Source: G963692885 sp964657395 (lineage in GTDB: Bacteria > Acidobacteriota > Terriglobia > Terriglobales > Acidobacteriaceae). From it: a stretch of DNA of 64,000 nucleotides. The stretch lies in assembly GCA_964657395.1 (NCBI GenBank), contig CAZZUX010000001.1:121269-185268 (forward strand). The letters are read 5' to 3'. Numbering within the stretch: position 1 is the first letter of the stretch; every line of letters begins with the position of its first letter. Both the position numbers and the translations under genes were made by a program. This document shows positions 33,745 to 42,857 of the stretch, one piece after another. The notes below the pieces were generated by a model, which had not been told where the DNA came from, searched no databases, and saw only the letters and a program-made list of their open reading frames with translations.

Positions 33745-34827
33745 AAGAAGGCATTGATCACTGGCATCACCGGGCAGGATGGTTCCTATCTTGCGGAGTT
33801 CCTCCTGCAGAAGGGATACCAGGTGCATGGCATCAAGCGTCGTGCCTCCTCCTTCAACACATCGCGCATCGACCATCTTTACCAGGACCCTCACGTCGAA
33901 AGTCGCAACCTGGTGCTGCACTACGGCGACCTCACCGATTCCTCAACACTGATCCACATCGTCCAGAAAGTTCAGCCGGACGAGATCTACAATCTCGCCG
34001 CGCAGAGCCACGTAAAAGTCTCCTTCGAGGAGCCCGAGTACACCGCCAACAGCGACGCCCTCGGAGCACTGCGGCTCCTGGAAGCTATCCGGGTCCTGAA
34101 GCTCGAAACGTTCACTCGCTTCTACCAGGCTTCTACTTCCGAGATGTACGGCCTGGTGCAGGAAACTCCGCAGACCGAGACCACGCCGTTCTATCCACGT
34201 TCTCCCTACGCCGTGGCCAAGCTTTATGCCTACTGGATCACCATCAACTATCGCGAAGCCTATGGCATGTACGGCTGCAACGGGATCCTCTTCAACCACG
34301 AATCGCCGCGTCGCGGGGAAACCTTTGTCACTCGAAAAATAACTCGTGCTATCGCCCGCATCTACCTGGGCCTGCAGGAACGTCTCTACCTTGGCAATCT
34401 CAGTGCGCTGCGCGACTGGGGCCACGCCCGGGACTACGTGACCATGCAGCACCTGATGCTGCAGCAGGAGACCCCGAAAGATTACGTCATCGCGACCGGA
34501 CATCAATACAGCGTGCGGGATTTCGTTGACCACTCCGCAGCATGCCTCGGCATGAAGCTGCGGTGGGAAGGCGAAGGCGAGAACGAGCAGGCGCTTGATG
34601 CCAGAGGAAACGTTATCGTTTCCGTGGACTCGAGCTACTTCCGGCCCACTGAGGTGCAGACACTTTTAGGCGACCCTTCCAAGGCTCACCGCGAGCTAGG
34701 CTGGAAGCCGGAGACTACCTTCGAGCAGATGGTCGCGGAGATGGTAGAGCACGACCTGCAGGAAGCAAAGCGCGATGCCCTGGTGGAAAAGCACGGCTTT
34801 AACTCCTACCAGTTTCACGAATCGTAA
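33742..34827 (+). CDS. gmd: GDP-mannose 4,6-dehydratase
   Basis: 361 residues from the CTG start. Converts GDP-mannose to GDP-4-keto-6-deoxymannose in the cytoplasm. Extended SDR features: NADP-binding GITGQDG near the N-terminus, NLAAQSHVKVSFEEP, the catalytic Ser/Thr in QASTSEMYG and YPRSPYAVAKLYA (Tyr-x-x-x-Lys). The NHESPRRGETFVTRKIT substrate-binding segment is highly conserved. GDP-L-fucose synthase follows after 27 nt, completing the two-step route to GDP-L-fucose. Confidence 0.96.
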   Translation: MKKALITGITGQDGSYLAEFLLQKGYQVHGIKRRASSFNTSRIDHLYQDPHVESRNLVLHYGDLTDSSTLIHIVQKVQPDEIYNLAAQSHVKVSFEEPEYTANSDALGALRLLEAIRVLKLETFTRFYQASTSEMYGLVQETPQTETTPFYPRSPYAVAKLYAYWITINYREAYGMYGCNGILFNHESPRRGETFVTRKITRAIARIYLGLQERLYLGNLSALRDWGHARDYVTMQHLMLQQETPKDYVIATGHQYSVRDFVDHSAACLGMKLRWEGEGENEQALDARGNVIVSVDSSYFRPTEVQTLLGDPSKAHRELGWKPETTFEQMVAEMVEHDLQEAKRDALVEKHGFNSYQFHES

Positions 34828-34854
34828 TTCCACGTAAGCACAATCGGGTTAGAT

Positions 34855-35826
34855 ATGGAGAAGGGTCGCATTTACGTTGCGGGACACCGCGGGCTGGTCG
34901 GCTCTGCCATCGTCCGCGCCCTGACTGCTGCGGGCTGGACAGACATCCTCACGCGCACTCACGCAGAACTGGAACTCGCAGACACCGCGGCAGTCTCCGC
35001 CTTCTTCGCAGAGCAGAAGCCGGAATTCGTCATCCTGGCAGCTGCCAAGGTAGGCGGCATCCTTGCCAACAACACCTGGCCCGCCGACTTCATCCGGGAC
35101 AACCTGCTCATCCAGAACAATGTGATCGAACAAAGCCGCCAGGCCGGCGTGAAGCGCCTGCTTTTCCTCGGTTCCAGCTGCATTTATCCGCGTCTCGCGC
35201 CACAACCCATCCGGGAAACATATTTATTGACCGGCGAACTGGAGCCTACAAATAGGCCATACGCCATCGCAAAGATCGCCGGCATCGAGATGTGCTGGTC
35301 CTACAACCGACAGTACGGCACCCAATACCTCGCGGCTATGCCAACGAATCTCTACGGTCCTGAAGATAACTTCAATCTCGAAACCTCGCACGTTCTACCC
35401 GCACTGATGCGCAAAGTAGCAGAAGCAAAATCAAGCGGGCAGAAGACCGTTGACGTGTGGGGAACCGGTACCCCGCGCCGTGAGTTGTTGTACAGCCAGG
35501 ACATGGCGGAAGCCTGTGTGCATCTGCTACAGCTGCCGCAAGAAAAATTTCAAGGCCTGTTAACAGTCGATCATGCCCCGCTGGTAAACATCGGCACGGG
35601 AGAAGATGTCACCATCCGCGAACTGGCAGAGACCATAGCAGAAGAACTCGGCTTCGAGGGCAGCCTGGCCTTCGATAGCAGCAAGCCGGATGGCACCCCA
35701 AGAAAGCTACTGGATGTAAGCCGCATCCATGCACTCGGATGGAATGCAAAAACGCCGCTGCGCGATGGTATCCGCCTCACCTGGGCAGCCGTTCGCGAAA
35801 CACTCGTTCCGTCACTCACATCGTGA
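34855..35826 (+). CDS. fcl: GDP-L-fucose synthase
   Basis: 323 residues. Epimerises and reduces GDP-4-keto-6-deoxymannose to GDP-L-fucose with NADPH. N-terminal VAGHRGLVGSAIVRAL nucleotide-binding motif, LAAAKVGGILANNT, FLGSSCIYPRLAPQPI and catalytic Tyr/Lys in YAIAKIAG. The NLYGPEDNFN motif is characteristic. It pairs with gmd immediately upstream. Its last 11 bp overlap the 3' end of the convergent membrane-protein gene. Confidence 0.96.
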   Translation: MEKGRIYVAGHRGLVGSAIVRALTAAGWTDILTRTHAELELADTAAVSAFFAEQKPEFVILAAAKVGGILANNTWPADFIRDNLLIQNNVIEQSRQAGVKRLLFLGSSCIYPRLAPQPIRETYLLTGELEPTNRPYAIAKIAGIEMCWSYNRQYGTQYLAAMPTNLYGPEDNFNLETSHVLPALMRKVAEAKSSGQKTVDVWGTGTPRRELLYSQDMAEACVHLLQLPQEKFQGLLTVDHAPLVNIGTGEDVTIRELAETIAEELGFEGSLAFDSSKPDGTPRKLLDVSRIHALGWNAKTPLRDGIRLTWAAVRETLVPSLTS

Positions 35827-37579
35827 GAGATGGTGCTTCACGCGTTCGCCTCCGCCGTCCCAGGACCACAACGATCAGAAACGCGCCGCAGCTCAGTTCC
35901 CGGCCAAGAACGACATCCGGCGTGGTCCTCCATCGCACCAGGATGTGAGAGGAGCCTGCCGGAACTGCGACCACCATCAAGCCGTCCTCCCGCTGCAATC
36001 GGCCGACCACCCTATGGCCATTCAGAACGACATCCCACGCGGGATAATCCATCAATCGAAGAACCACGAACGCGGGTCTGTCTGCAGCAACATCGATCTG
36101 CCTCTTCTCAGGCTGCCAGCTGTTGATGCGTACTTCACCCTTTTCAGAATCTGCCGGATCTACCTGGCTTGTGTCCCACTCAGGATTGTCGCCGGCATTC
36201 TCCTTCGGCTCTTCCGCATCCGGATTGCTGAGCAGTCGCACCGCAGGCAGGTCCTGAAAGATCGCGCTGTTGTCCGCACTCGTTGCCGTATATTCATCCG
36301 TACCTTCGACACCTGCCCCGCTGTGAAATACATCCAGCTGCCCGGAAACTCGATCCTGTTCATCGCAACTCTGAATGAAGTTCCGCGCGCTCTCCCAGGT
36401 GGAGATGCCCGAAATGATGAGCACCGCAACGTAGAGATAGCTTCTCGAGCGTGCTTCAAAAATTTGGAACTGTGAAATCGCGGATGCAACAAGACATGCG
36501 GTCACAATGCTCGCGACCAGCAGCCAGCGCCACGGAAATTGCAGGTATTCCAGATGGGGGGCAACATGCCACAACCAGCGGCTTGCGGGAAATTGCAAAA
36601 AGAGAATGACCGCAAGCAGGGCCGCGAAGATCCTTACCGACTGCCTCTGCCTGCTTGTGTTGCGGACCAGCATCACCATCCATGAAGCAGCAGCAATCGC
36701 AAAAAGGATGACCACGATCACCGAGGCTGTGTGCAATACCTGGTCGTGATACGCCTGTCCGGTGTTTCGAAACAGAAAGCTGTCCTCGATCCTCATCCCG
36801 GTTGAGACAGCCCGGCCGATTTGAACCCAGCGTTGTTCCCACACCGCTGGAACCACGTAGCAGCCGGCGAGAGCCAACCCAAGTACCACTGCAAAAATCG
36901 CCTTGCCGGCATTCAGCCAGTGCCGCTCAGCGAAAAGTCGAACACAGCAGACCAAAGCCAGCGTGTAGCAGCCCATCACGGCAGCTGGTGCATTCGTTAA
37001 CCACAATGCAGCAACGACAAGAGCCAGCGATAACATCGGCAATCTCGGCCGCAACGAGCAAAGCAGCAGCAGTGCCATCAACGGCGTGGCCAGCAATTCT
37101 CCATACGCCGTTCGCTCGTAGGCCACGAACAGCAGGTAAGGATTAAACACGAATAGGCATGCAGCAGCCGTCGATGCGACACGGGAAGCAGTCATCCTCG
37201 CAAGCACAAACACACACACACCCGCAGAAAAGACACACAGGAACGTGAAAAGAATAGGTGCAAGTGTCCAGGCCTCTTGCGACCCAAGCAGCGCGCTCCC
37301 GACGCCGCCCAGCAAAGCGCCGATCATCCAGGAAGCAGGTGGATAAAAGAGGAAGCGAGGCTCGCCCGCGCCGTAATTCGGGGACGTCAACCAATGCGGA
37401 TCAACCAGGCCGAGGTGCCAGTCGTGCGCAGTCTCCATCCATGAGAGCAGGTGAAAATCAAAATCGTGTCCGCAGGAGGGACCAAGCCAAAACAAGGGCG
37501 CGGCAACGCCGAGGCTGCATACAAACAGCAGAAGCCATGTAAGACCGTTCTCCCGCGCATACAACCGCACTCGGCTCAT
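35816..37579 (-). CDS. Large polytopic membrane protein (6-pyruvoyl-tetrahydropterin synthase-related/GT-C-like)
   Basis: 587 residues with about 10-12 hydrophobic helices in the first 390, then a soluble region (about 400-555) and a final helix with a basic tail. The opening includes GHDFDFHLLSWMETAHDW and a FLFYPPASWMIGALLGG segment. These resemble the PTPS-related/YfhO-like membrane proteins that share features with GT-C glycosyltransferases. A role in transferring lipid-linked sugars is possible next to gmd-fcl, although it is on the opposite strand. Function uncertain. Confidence 0.8.
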   Translation of the reverse strand: MSRVRLYARENGLTWLLLFVCSLGVAAPLFWLGPSCGHDFDFHLLSWMETAHDWHLGLVDPHWLTSPNYGAGEPRFLFYPPASWMIGALLGGVGSALLGSQEAWTLAPILFTFLCVFSAGVCVFVLARMTASRVASTAAACLFVFNPYLLFVAYERTAYGELLATPLMALLLLCSLRPRLPMLSLALVVAALWLTNAPAAVMGCYTLALVCCVRLFAERHWLNAGKAIFAVVLGLALAGCYVVPAVWEQRWVQIGRAVSTGMRIEDSFLFRNTGQAYHDQVLHTASVIVVILFAIAAASWMVMLVRNTSRQRQSVRIFAALLAVILFLQFPASRWLWHVAPHLEYLQFPWRWLLVASIVTACLVASAISQFQIFEARSRSYLYVAVLIISGISTWESARNFIQSCDEQDRVSGQLDVFHSGAGVEGTDEYTATSADNSAIFQDLPAVRLLSNPDAEEPKENAGDNPEWDTSQVDPADSEKGEVRINSWQPEKRQIDVAADRPAFVVLRLMDYPAWDVVLNGHRVVGRLQREDGLMVVAVPAGSSHILVRWRTTPDVVLGRELSCGAFLIVVVLGRRRRTREAPSLTM

Positions 37580-37664
37580 CCGGAGGATTGCTGCTTGACA
37601 TCGCAGCCGCTCCCGGCAATCCTAATCAATCGACCAGTGCGATGCATTTGAGGAGCTCAGCCTT

Positions 37665-38660
37665 TTGGACGTTCGTGTTTTCTACCATGACAAGTGCTTT
37701 GATGGAGCCTGTTCCGCTTCGTTGTTCGCGCGATTCCATCGAGAGTGTATCGCCCGGGATGCAGCTTACAGCTATCACGGACTCGTGCACCGTGCCGGCT
37801 CCCTGTTTAACGAAGCTGACTTCACCGGCGACGAGAACGCGATCGTCGATTTCAAATACTCAGCATCCCCGAAAATCACCTGGTGGTTTGATCATCACCT
37901 CAGCGCTTTCCTCACCCCGGCGGATCATCGCGACTTCGTAGAAGGAGTGAAGGATGGCCGCTACACCAATCGCCGCTTCTACGATGCCCAATATACTTCA
38001 TGTACCAGCTTCCTCGCACACGTCGCCACCACCCGCTTCGACTTCAACGCCGCACCGGTAGCCGAGCTCATTAAGTGGGCCGACATCGTCGACGGTGCGT
38101 TGTACGAGAGTGCGCAATCCGCAGTGGAAATGGGCGAGGCCGCGATGAAGCTCACGCTGATCATTGAGTCCACCCAGGATCCCGCCTTCATCCCGCGTCT
38201 CATTCCTTTGTTGACCGAAGCGTCTCTCGACGAGGTGCTGCGGGAACCCTTTGTCGCAACGCTGTTGCCGCCACTACTTGAAAAACATCAGTACGCAATT
38301 GGGCTGATCCGCGAACGCAGTGAGTGCATCGATGGAACCATCTACTTTGACATCACTGATCAACATCTTGAGGGATACAACAAGTTCATCCCTTACTATC
38401 TTCATCCGGAAGCGGTCTATTCGATCGGACTCAGCAAGTCCAGCTTCCGCACCAAGGTAGCGGTCGGCTCCAATCCCTGGACCAGGGCTCGGGGCGAAGA
38501 CATGCTGAATCTTTCCACCATCTGCGAACGATATGGCGGCGGAGGTCATGCGCGCGTGGGCGCCATCTCCTTCTCACCCGACAGGTCCGACGAGGCAAGG
38601 GCCGCAGCAGCCGTCATCGTGGCCGAGATGCGCGCACACCACCTCGCAACCATGGCCTAG
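37665..38660 (+). CDS. DHH/DHHA1-family phosphoesterase
   Basis: 331 residues from TTG 37665, with AGGAG 9 nt upstream. Metal-binding motifs of the DHH superfamily are recognisable: HDKCFDG near the N-terminus (a variant of HxDxDG), the VDFKY region, and FDHH (about 74-77). The C-terminal YGGGGHARVGA (about 292-302) is the DHHA1 substrate-binding motif. Family members hydrolyse short RNA or cyclic-dinucleotide products. The first motif differs from standard NrnA and RecJ proteins, so the substrate is uncertain. The gene overlaps the convergent enoyl-CoA hydratase by 4 bp. Confidence 0.85.
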   Translation: MDVRVFYHDKCFDGACSASLFARFHRECIARDAAYSYHGLVHRAGSLFNEADFTGDENAIVDFKYSASPKITWWFDHHLSAFLTPADHRDFVEGVKDGRYTNRRFYDAQYTSCTSFLAHVATTRFDFNAAPVAELIKWADIVDGALYESAQSAVEMGEAAMKLTLIIESTQDPAFIPRLIPLLTEASLDEVLREPFVATLLPPLLEKHQYAIGLIRERSECIDGTIYFDITDQHLEGYNKFIPYYLHPEAVYSIGLSKSSFRTKVAVGSNPWTRARGEDMLNLSTICERYGGGGHARVGAISFSPDRSDEARAAAAVIVAEMRAHHLATMA

Positions 38661-39451
38661 ACCTGGCGGCCCGTCCACTTCGGTTTACGCTTCTCAAGGA
38701 AGGCATGAAGGCCTTCAGCAAAATCGCGAGTCCTGCGACTGGCCGCGTTCGCCTCTGCAGCGCTTGCCAGGTCTTTGCTGAGTTGCGCCGCACTCTGTTC
38801 CCGCAACAACGCCTTGGTCGCCATCAGCGAAGCCGGACTATTCTTCAGCAGTAATGCCGTCAGCTCTTCCACGGACTGCATCAGCCCGCCCGCATCAACT
38901 ACCTTTGTGATCAGGCCCATCGCCTCTGCTTCTGCAGCCGAGATCAGCCTTCCGCTCAGCAGCAAATCGCGTGCCTGTTTTTCTCCCACCTGATTTCGAA
39001 GGAAGGCAGAAACAATTGCCGGAATAAAGCCGATCTTCACTTCTGGATAACCAAACTTCGCTTCCGCGACAGCATAGGTAAAATCGCAGATCGTCGCGAG
39101 TCCCATACCGCCCGCAACCGCTGCTCCGTTCACCGCCGCAATCGTCGGCTTTGGAACCTCGTACAAGGCCAGCATCATGGCTGCAATGACGTCAGAGCTT
39201 TCTCGCTGTGCCGCTTCTGTCTGCCCGGCCATCTTCTGCAATTCCTCAAGGTCTAGCCCGGAGCAGAACGCCTCGTCGGCGCCGGTAAGTATCATCACCA
39301 GCGAAGTTGGATCTTCACCGAACGCCTTGAACTCCTGGGTGAGCTCTGCAATCATCGTTGATGTGAGTGCATTGCGGCGTTCTGGCCGGTTCAATGTAAC
39401 AGTGCGGATCGCGTCGTTGTCAGTAACAAGCAAAGTGCTATATAGGTTCAT
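38657..39451 (-). CDS. Enoyl-CoA hydratase/isomerase family (probable methylglutaconyl-CoA hydratase)
   Basis: 264 residues of the crotonase fold. Oxyanion-hole segments LTGADEAFCSGLDLEEL and AAVNGAAVAGGMGLATICD are clear, as is the conserved Glu in GYPEVKIGFIPA. It is coupled to the HMG-CoA lyase gene by an ATGA overlap and lies in a cluster with a carboxyltransferase. Methylglutaconyl-CoA hydration in leucine/isovalerate breakdown is therefore the most likely job (inference from context). Last gene of the operon. Confidence 0.88.
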   Translation of the reverse strand: MNLYSTLLVTDNDAIRTVTLNRPERRNALTSTMIAELTQEFKAFGEDPTSLVMILTGADEAFCSGLDLEELQKMAGQTEAAQRESSDVIAAMMLALYEVPKPTIAAVNGAAVAGGMGLATICDFTYAVAEAKFGYPEVKIGFIPAIVSAFLRNQVGEKQARDLLLSGRLISAAEAEAMGLITKVVDAGGLMQSVEELTALLLKNSPASLMATKALLREQSAAQLSKDLASAAEANAASRRTRDFAEGLHAFLEKRKPKWTGRQV

Positions 39452-40341
39452 TGGGCCACCGGACCATACCGGCTGGCTATCTTATGACTCGCGCTGATCA
39501 GTTCATCAAGCGGCATCAGCTCCGCGGTTTTCGCCCCAAGTTCATGGAGGGTGGCAATCAGCAGCTCCGTTGGAATATTCCCAACCAGCGCGTCCTGTGC
39601 AAAAGGGCAGCCGCCAAGGCCCGCAAGCGCCGAATCAAACCGTCGGCAACCCGCGGTGTAAGCTGCCCTGATCTTCGCCGCGGCATCCTGCGAAGTCGCA
39701 TGCAGATGAACCCCGACCTCGACCGAATCAACAGCAGCAAGCGCCGCTGACACGACATGTTCCACTTGCCGCGGAGTCGCCACGCCTACCGTATCTGCCA
39801 ATGAAATTACGTCTACGCCCGAGTCCGCCAGCAGGTCGCACGCCGCCACTACTTCATCCTCATCCCATGGCTCTCCATAGGGATTGCCGAAAGCCATCGA
39901 CACATACGCCGTCAGACCCAGTCCCGCGTGGTAGGACAACTGGCTGACCGCTTCAAGCGCATCCAGCGTCTCTTCCGGCGTCTGATTCTGATTGCGTTTG
40001 AGGAACTCCGGCGAAATGGAATAAGGGAAGCCGAGCGACTTCACGCCTCCCGCATTGATCGCCCGCTCTGCGCCTTTCGCATTTACGACAATGCCGATCA
40101 ACTCAACTTCGTCCTTCACACGCAGCGGCTCTGCCTCCTGGACGTACGCCAGCACCTTCTCGGAATCCGCCATTTGCGGAACAGTTTTCGGTGACACGAA
40201 TGACACCGCATCGATATGTCGGAACCCCGCGGCGATCAGCAGCCGTAAGTAGTCCGCCTTGACCTCTGCGGGAATGAGTTGGGGGAGCGCCTGCCAGGCA
40301 TCGCGTGGGCACTCTACGATCTTCACTGTGTCGTTGGTCAC
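39448..40341 (-). CDS. Hydroxymethylglutaryl-CoA lyase
   Basis: 297 residues from GTG 40341, whose first bases overlap the upstream stop codon as GTGA. Splits HMG-CoA into acetoacetate and acetyl-CoA, the last step of leucine breakdown. TIM-barrel HMGL-like features: VKIVECPRDAWQ at the start (R in the catalytic stretch), AVSFVSPKTVPQMAD, DVISLADTVGVATP and the GLGGCPFAQDALVGN loop with the active-site Cys. The longer ORF to 40650 has no ribosome-binding site and overlaps the preceding gene. Confidence 0.93.
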   Translation of the reverse strand: MTNDTVKIVECPRDAWQALPQLIPAEVKADYLRLLIAAGFRHIDAVSFVSPKTVPQMADSEKVLAYVQEAEPLRVKDEVELIGIVVNAKGAERAINAGGVKSLGFPYSISPEFLKRNQNQTPEETLDALEAVSQLSYHAGLGLTAYVSMAFGNPYGEPWDEDEVVAACDLLADSGVDVISLADTVGVATPRQVEHVVSAALAAVDSVEVGVHLHATSQDAAAKIRAAYTAGCRRFDSALAGLGGCPFAQDALVGNIPTELLIATLHELGAKTAELMPLDELISASHKIASRYGPVAQ

Positions 40342-40736
40342 GATGTCAGTCCGGAAATCAACAGCCACGCCACTGCTGCTGCGGTGAGATGCAGAAACAC
40401 AATCGTAATCACTCCTGCCGCCAGCGTTTTCCACGCCTGCAGCACGATGAGCAGCAGCCCGTAAAAAGGAAATTGAAGATACATGATCGCCTGTGAAACG
40501 TGATCGCTGACATGGAGGAGATGCTGCGCCAGCAGCGCAAACGGCAGCAACAGGCAGAGACGATGCATGCCAGCTATCCCCATTAGGGGCAGTATCTCTG
40601 CTGTTTTCACCGCGAACGGCGTAGCGGCAATCGCTACAACTAGCGGCCATACGTCATACCAATGCGCGCGCGAAATCCTGCGGCTTTTTCCCCGATTGGA
40701 GACTCCGCGCTTACGATCTATCGCCTGCGCTGCCAT
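40338..40736 (-). CDS. Small membrane protein inside the leucine-degradation operon
   Basis: 132 residues. A basic N-terminus (about 1-25) is followed by three or four hydrophobic helices (about 29-48, 54-72, 82-100, 106-128). It ends in a GTGA overlap with the HMG-CoA lyase gene, so the two are translationally coupled. No family recognised. A role in transport or membrane anchoring for the pathway is conceivable, but nothing in the sequence proves it. Confidence 0.7.
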   Translation of the reverse strand: MAAQAIDRKRGVSNRGKSRRISRAHWYDVWPLVVAIAATPFAVKTAEILPLMGIAGMHRLCLLLPFALLAQHLLHVSDHVSQAIMYLQFPFYGLLLIVLQAWKTLAAGVITIVFLHLTAAAVAWLLISGLTS

Positions 40737-40786
40737 AGCTTCAGAATAACCTCAAGATTCGGTCACCCATGCTTTCAGATGTTGAG

Positions 40787-42517
40787 CTAAGTCTGGAGAA
40801 TGCCCGGATGGTAGCGCGCAACTTCAGGATTCAGCGCCGCACACTCAAGAGCCGTGATTAAAACATCGCGCGTCTTCGCCGGGTCAATGATTGCATCTAC
40901 CCAGAGCCGGGCCGCCGCGTACCGAATGTCCGTCTGCTCGTCGTACGATGCCTTGATGCTGGCGATGACCTGCTCCTTCTCATCATCGCTCAGCTTCTTG
41001 CCGCCCCGCTCGAGTTGACGAATCTTGATTTCAACCAGTGTCGACGCAGCAGAGGCGCCACTCATCACGGCATAGCGGGCAGTCGGCCAGGCGAAGATGA
41101 AGCGGGGATCATAGGCCTTCCCACACATCGCATAATGCCCGGCCCCAAACGATCCGCCCAGGATCACGGTAATCTTCGGCACCACTGAATTCGAAACCGC
41201 CGTCACCATCTTGGCGCCGGAGCGGATGATGCCCGTCCACTCGGCGTCGCGACCCACCATGAAGCCGTTCACATCATGCATAAAAATCAATGGCACCAGG
41301 TTCTGGTTGCAGTCCATGATGAAGCGAGCTGCCTTATCGGCACTCTCGGCATAAATAACGCCGCCGAATTCGGTGCGCTTGTCGCCATGCGAATCAGTCT
41401 GTTGCTGGTGCGTTTTCTGATTCGCCACAATGCCCACCGCAAAACCGCCAACGCGCGCGTATCCGCAGACAACGGTCCGACCATAGCCGGGCTTGTACTC
41501 GTCGAACTCGGACCGGTCCACCAGCCGCGCAATCACCTCATGAATGTCGTAGCTGTTGCTCGCAGCTTTCGCCGGATCAGGATCGATCAGCGCATACAAA
41601 TCTTCAGCCGCATACTTTGGTGCATTCGTCGTCCGCTCAAAGGCGCTGCGATCAAACGGCGCTTTCGGAAAATGGCCGATCTTCGCGACCAGGGACCGCA
41701 ATCGCGCCAGGCATAAGTGATCATTCGGCTCCTTGTAATCCACCGTGCCCGAAATCTCCGCGTGCATGGTCGCACCGCCAAGTTCTTCCGCCGTGTACTT
41801 CTGTCCGATCGCGGCCTGTACCAGCGCTGGCCCGGCGAGAAACAGGCCGCTGCCCTCCGTCATCAGGATGTGGTCTGTCATTACCGGCAGGTAAGCTCCG
41901 CCGGCCACGCACATGCCCATGATGGCAGTCATCTGCGGAATGCCCTGCGCGGACATCACCGCATTGTTGCGAAAGATGCGGCCGAAATCGTCCTGGTCAG
42001 GAAATACATCCTCCTGCAGCGGCAGAAAGACGCCAGCGGAGTCAACCAGGTACAGCGTTGGTATGTGGTTTTCGAGCGCAATCATTTGTGCCCGAATGAC
42101 TTTCTTGGCTGTCATCGGGAAGAACGCGCCCGCCTTCACTGTGGCATCGTTCGCAATGATCATCACCAGTCTGCCAGCGACTCGGCCGATGCCCGTGATC
42201 ACCCCGGCTGACGCAGCGCCGCCCCACTCTTCATACATGCCGAAGGCCGCGAACATCCCAAGCTCCAGGAACGCGCTATCTGGATCAAGCAGCAGCCTCA
42301 GCCGCTCGCGCGCAGTCAATCGCTTCTTGGCATGCTGGCTTTCGATTGCCTTGGCGCCGCCGCCCTCCGCGATCGTCGCTTCCTGCTGGCGAAGGGAACC
42401 AAGCAGCGCGAGCAGACCGGTAGCGTTCCTGCGGGCGCGACTGCTTGACGTATCAAGCTTCGAAGTAAGCGTAGTGTTAAGTTCGGTAGCGCTGCTCTGC
42501 TGATCGGTCATGGGCAT
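40787..42517 (-). CDS. Acyl-CoA carboxylase carboxyltransferase beta subunit (MccB-like)
   Basis: 576 residues. Carboxyltransferase fold with two crotonase-like halves. Features include KRLTARERLRLLLDPDSAF, MIIANDATVKAGAFFP, the acyl-CoA oxyanion loop MCVAGGAYLPVMTDH, and in the C-terminal half FMVGRDAEWTGIIRSGAKM, GGSFGAGHYAMCGKAYDP and ARLWVDAIIDPAKTR. Most similar to methylcrotonyl-CoA carboxylase beta by pattern and by its HMG-CoA lyase neighbour. The biotin carboxylase/BCCP partner is not in this window. First gene of the minus-strand operon. ATG 42511 is a possible alternative start. Confidence 0.92.
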   Translation of the reverse strand: MPMTDQQSSATELNTTLTSKLDTSSSRARRNATGLLALLGSLRQQEATIAEGGGAKAIESQHAKKRLTARERLRLLLDPDSAFLELGMFAAFGMYEEWGGAASAGVITGIGRVAGRLVMIIANDATVKAGAFFPMTAKKVIRAQMIALENHIPTLYLVDSAGVFLPLQEDVFPDQDDFGRIFRNNAVMSAQGIPQMTAIMGMCVAGGAYLPVMTDHILMTEGSGLFLAGPALVQAAIGQKYTAEELGGATMHAEISGTVDYKEPNDHLCLARLRSLVAKIGHFPKAPFDRSAFERTTNAPKYAAEDLYALIDPDPAKAASNSYDIHEVIARLVDRSEFDEYKPGYGRTVVCGYARVGGFAVGIVANQKTHQQQTDSHGDKRTEFGGVIYAESADKAARFIMDCNQNLVPLIFMHDVNGFMVGRDAEWTGIIRSGAKMVTAVSNSVVPKITVILGGSFGAGHYAMCGKAYDPRFIFAWPTARYAVMSGASAASTLVEIKIRQLERGGKKLSDDEKEQVIASIKASYDEQTDIRYAAARLWVDAIIDPAKTRDVLITALECAALNPEVARYHPGILQT

Positions 42518-42857
42518 TTTTCTCTTGGCTCAAGCAAACTCGTCAGCATACCACCAGCGAACCACTTCGTGTAAATTCGGCAGCCCCTTTGAAGGCGTGG
42601 ACAGCAAAATTTACCGCTTCCGTTGAAAAAGTTCTTTGTGCGTACTAACGCGTGAACAAAGGCTCAGTCAAAGTTACGTAAGGGTAAAATCTTTTCGTTT
42701 CTCTATATCCTTTGCACGATTTTCTCCATTAGGTTCAATGTCAAGTACATATAACAGCAAGAAAGCAAGAGCCAACACCCATTCGCCTTCTCCTCACCTC
42801 TGCGTGTCAACAACACCTCACGGTGCAAATTCACCTATGTTCAAGGAGTCAGGCCAT
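42518..42857. other. Intergenic region between carboxyltransferase and small secreted protein
   Basis: About 340 bp, less GC-rich than its surroundings. It should hold divergent promoters. The only promoter-like element seen is TAAAAT at 42685-42690, about 170 nt before the plus-strand start, without a clear -35 partner. The in-frame extension of the downstream ORF (from 42636) lacks a ribosome-binding site and looks like leader RNA. Confidence 0.45.

Noticed and set aside
40342..40650. Upstream extension of HMG-CoA lyase
   Set aside because: The GTG at 40341 gives the standard N-terminus and a GTGA overlap with the small membrane-protein gene.
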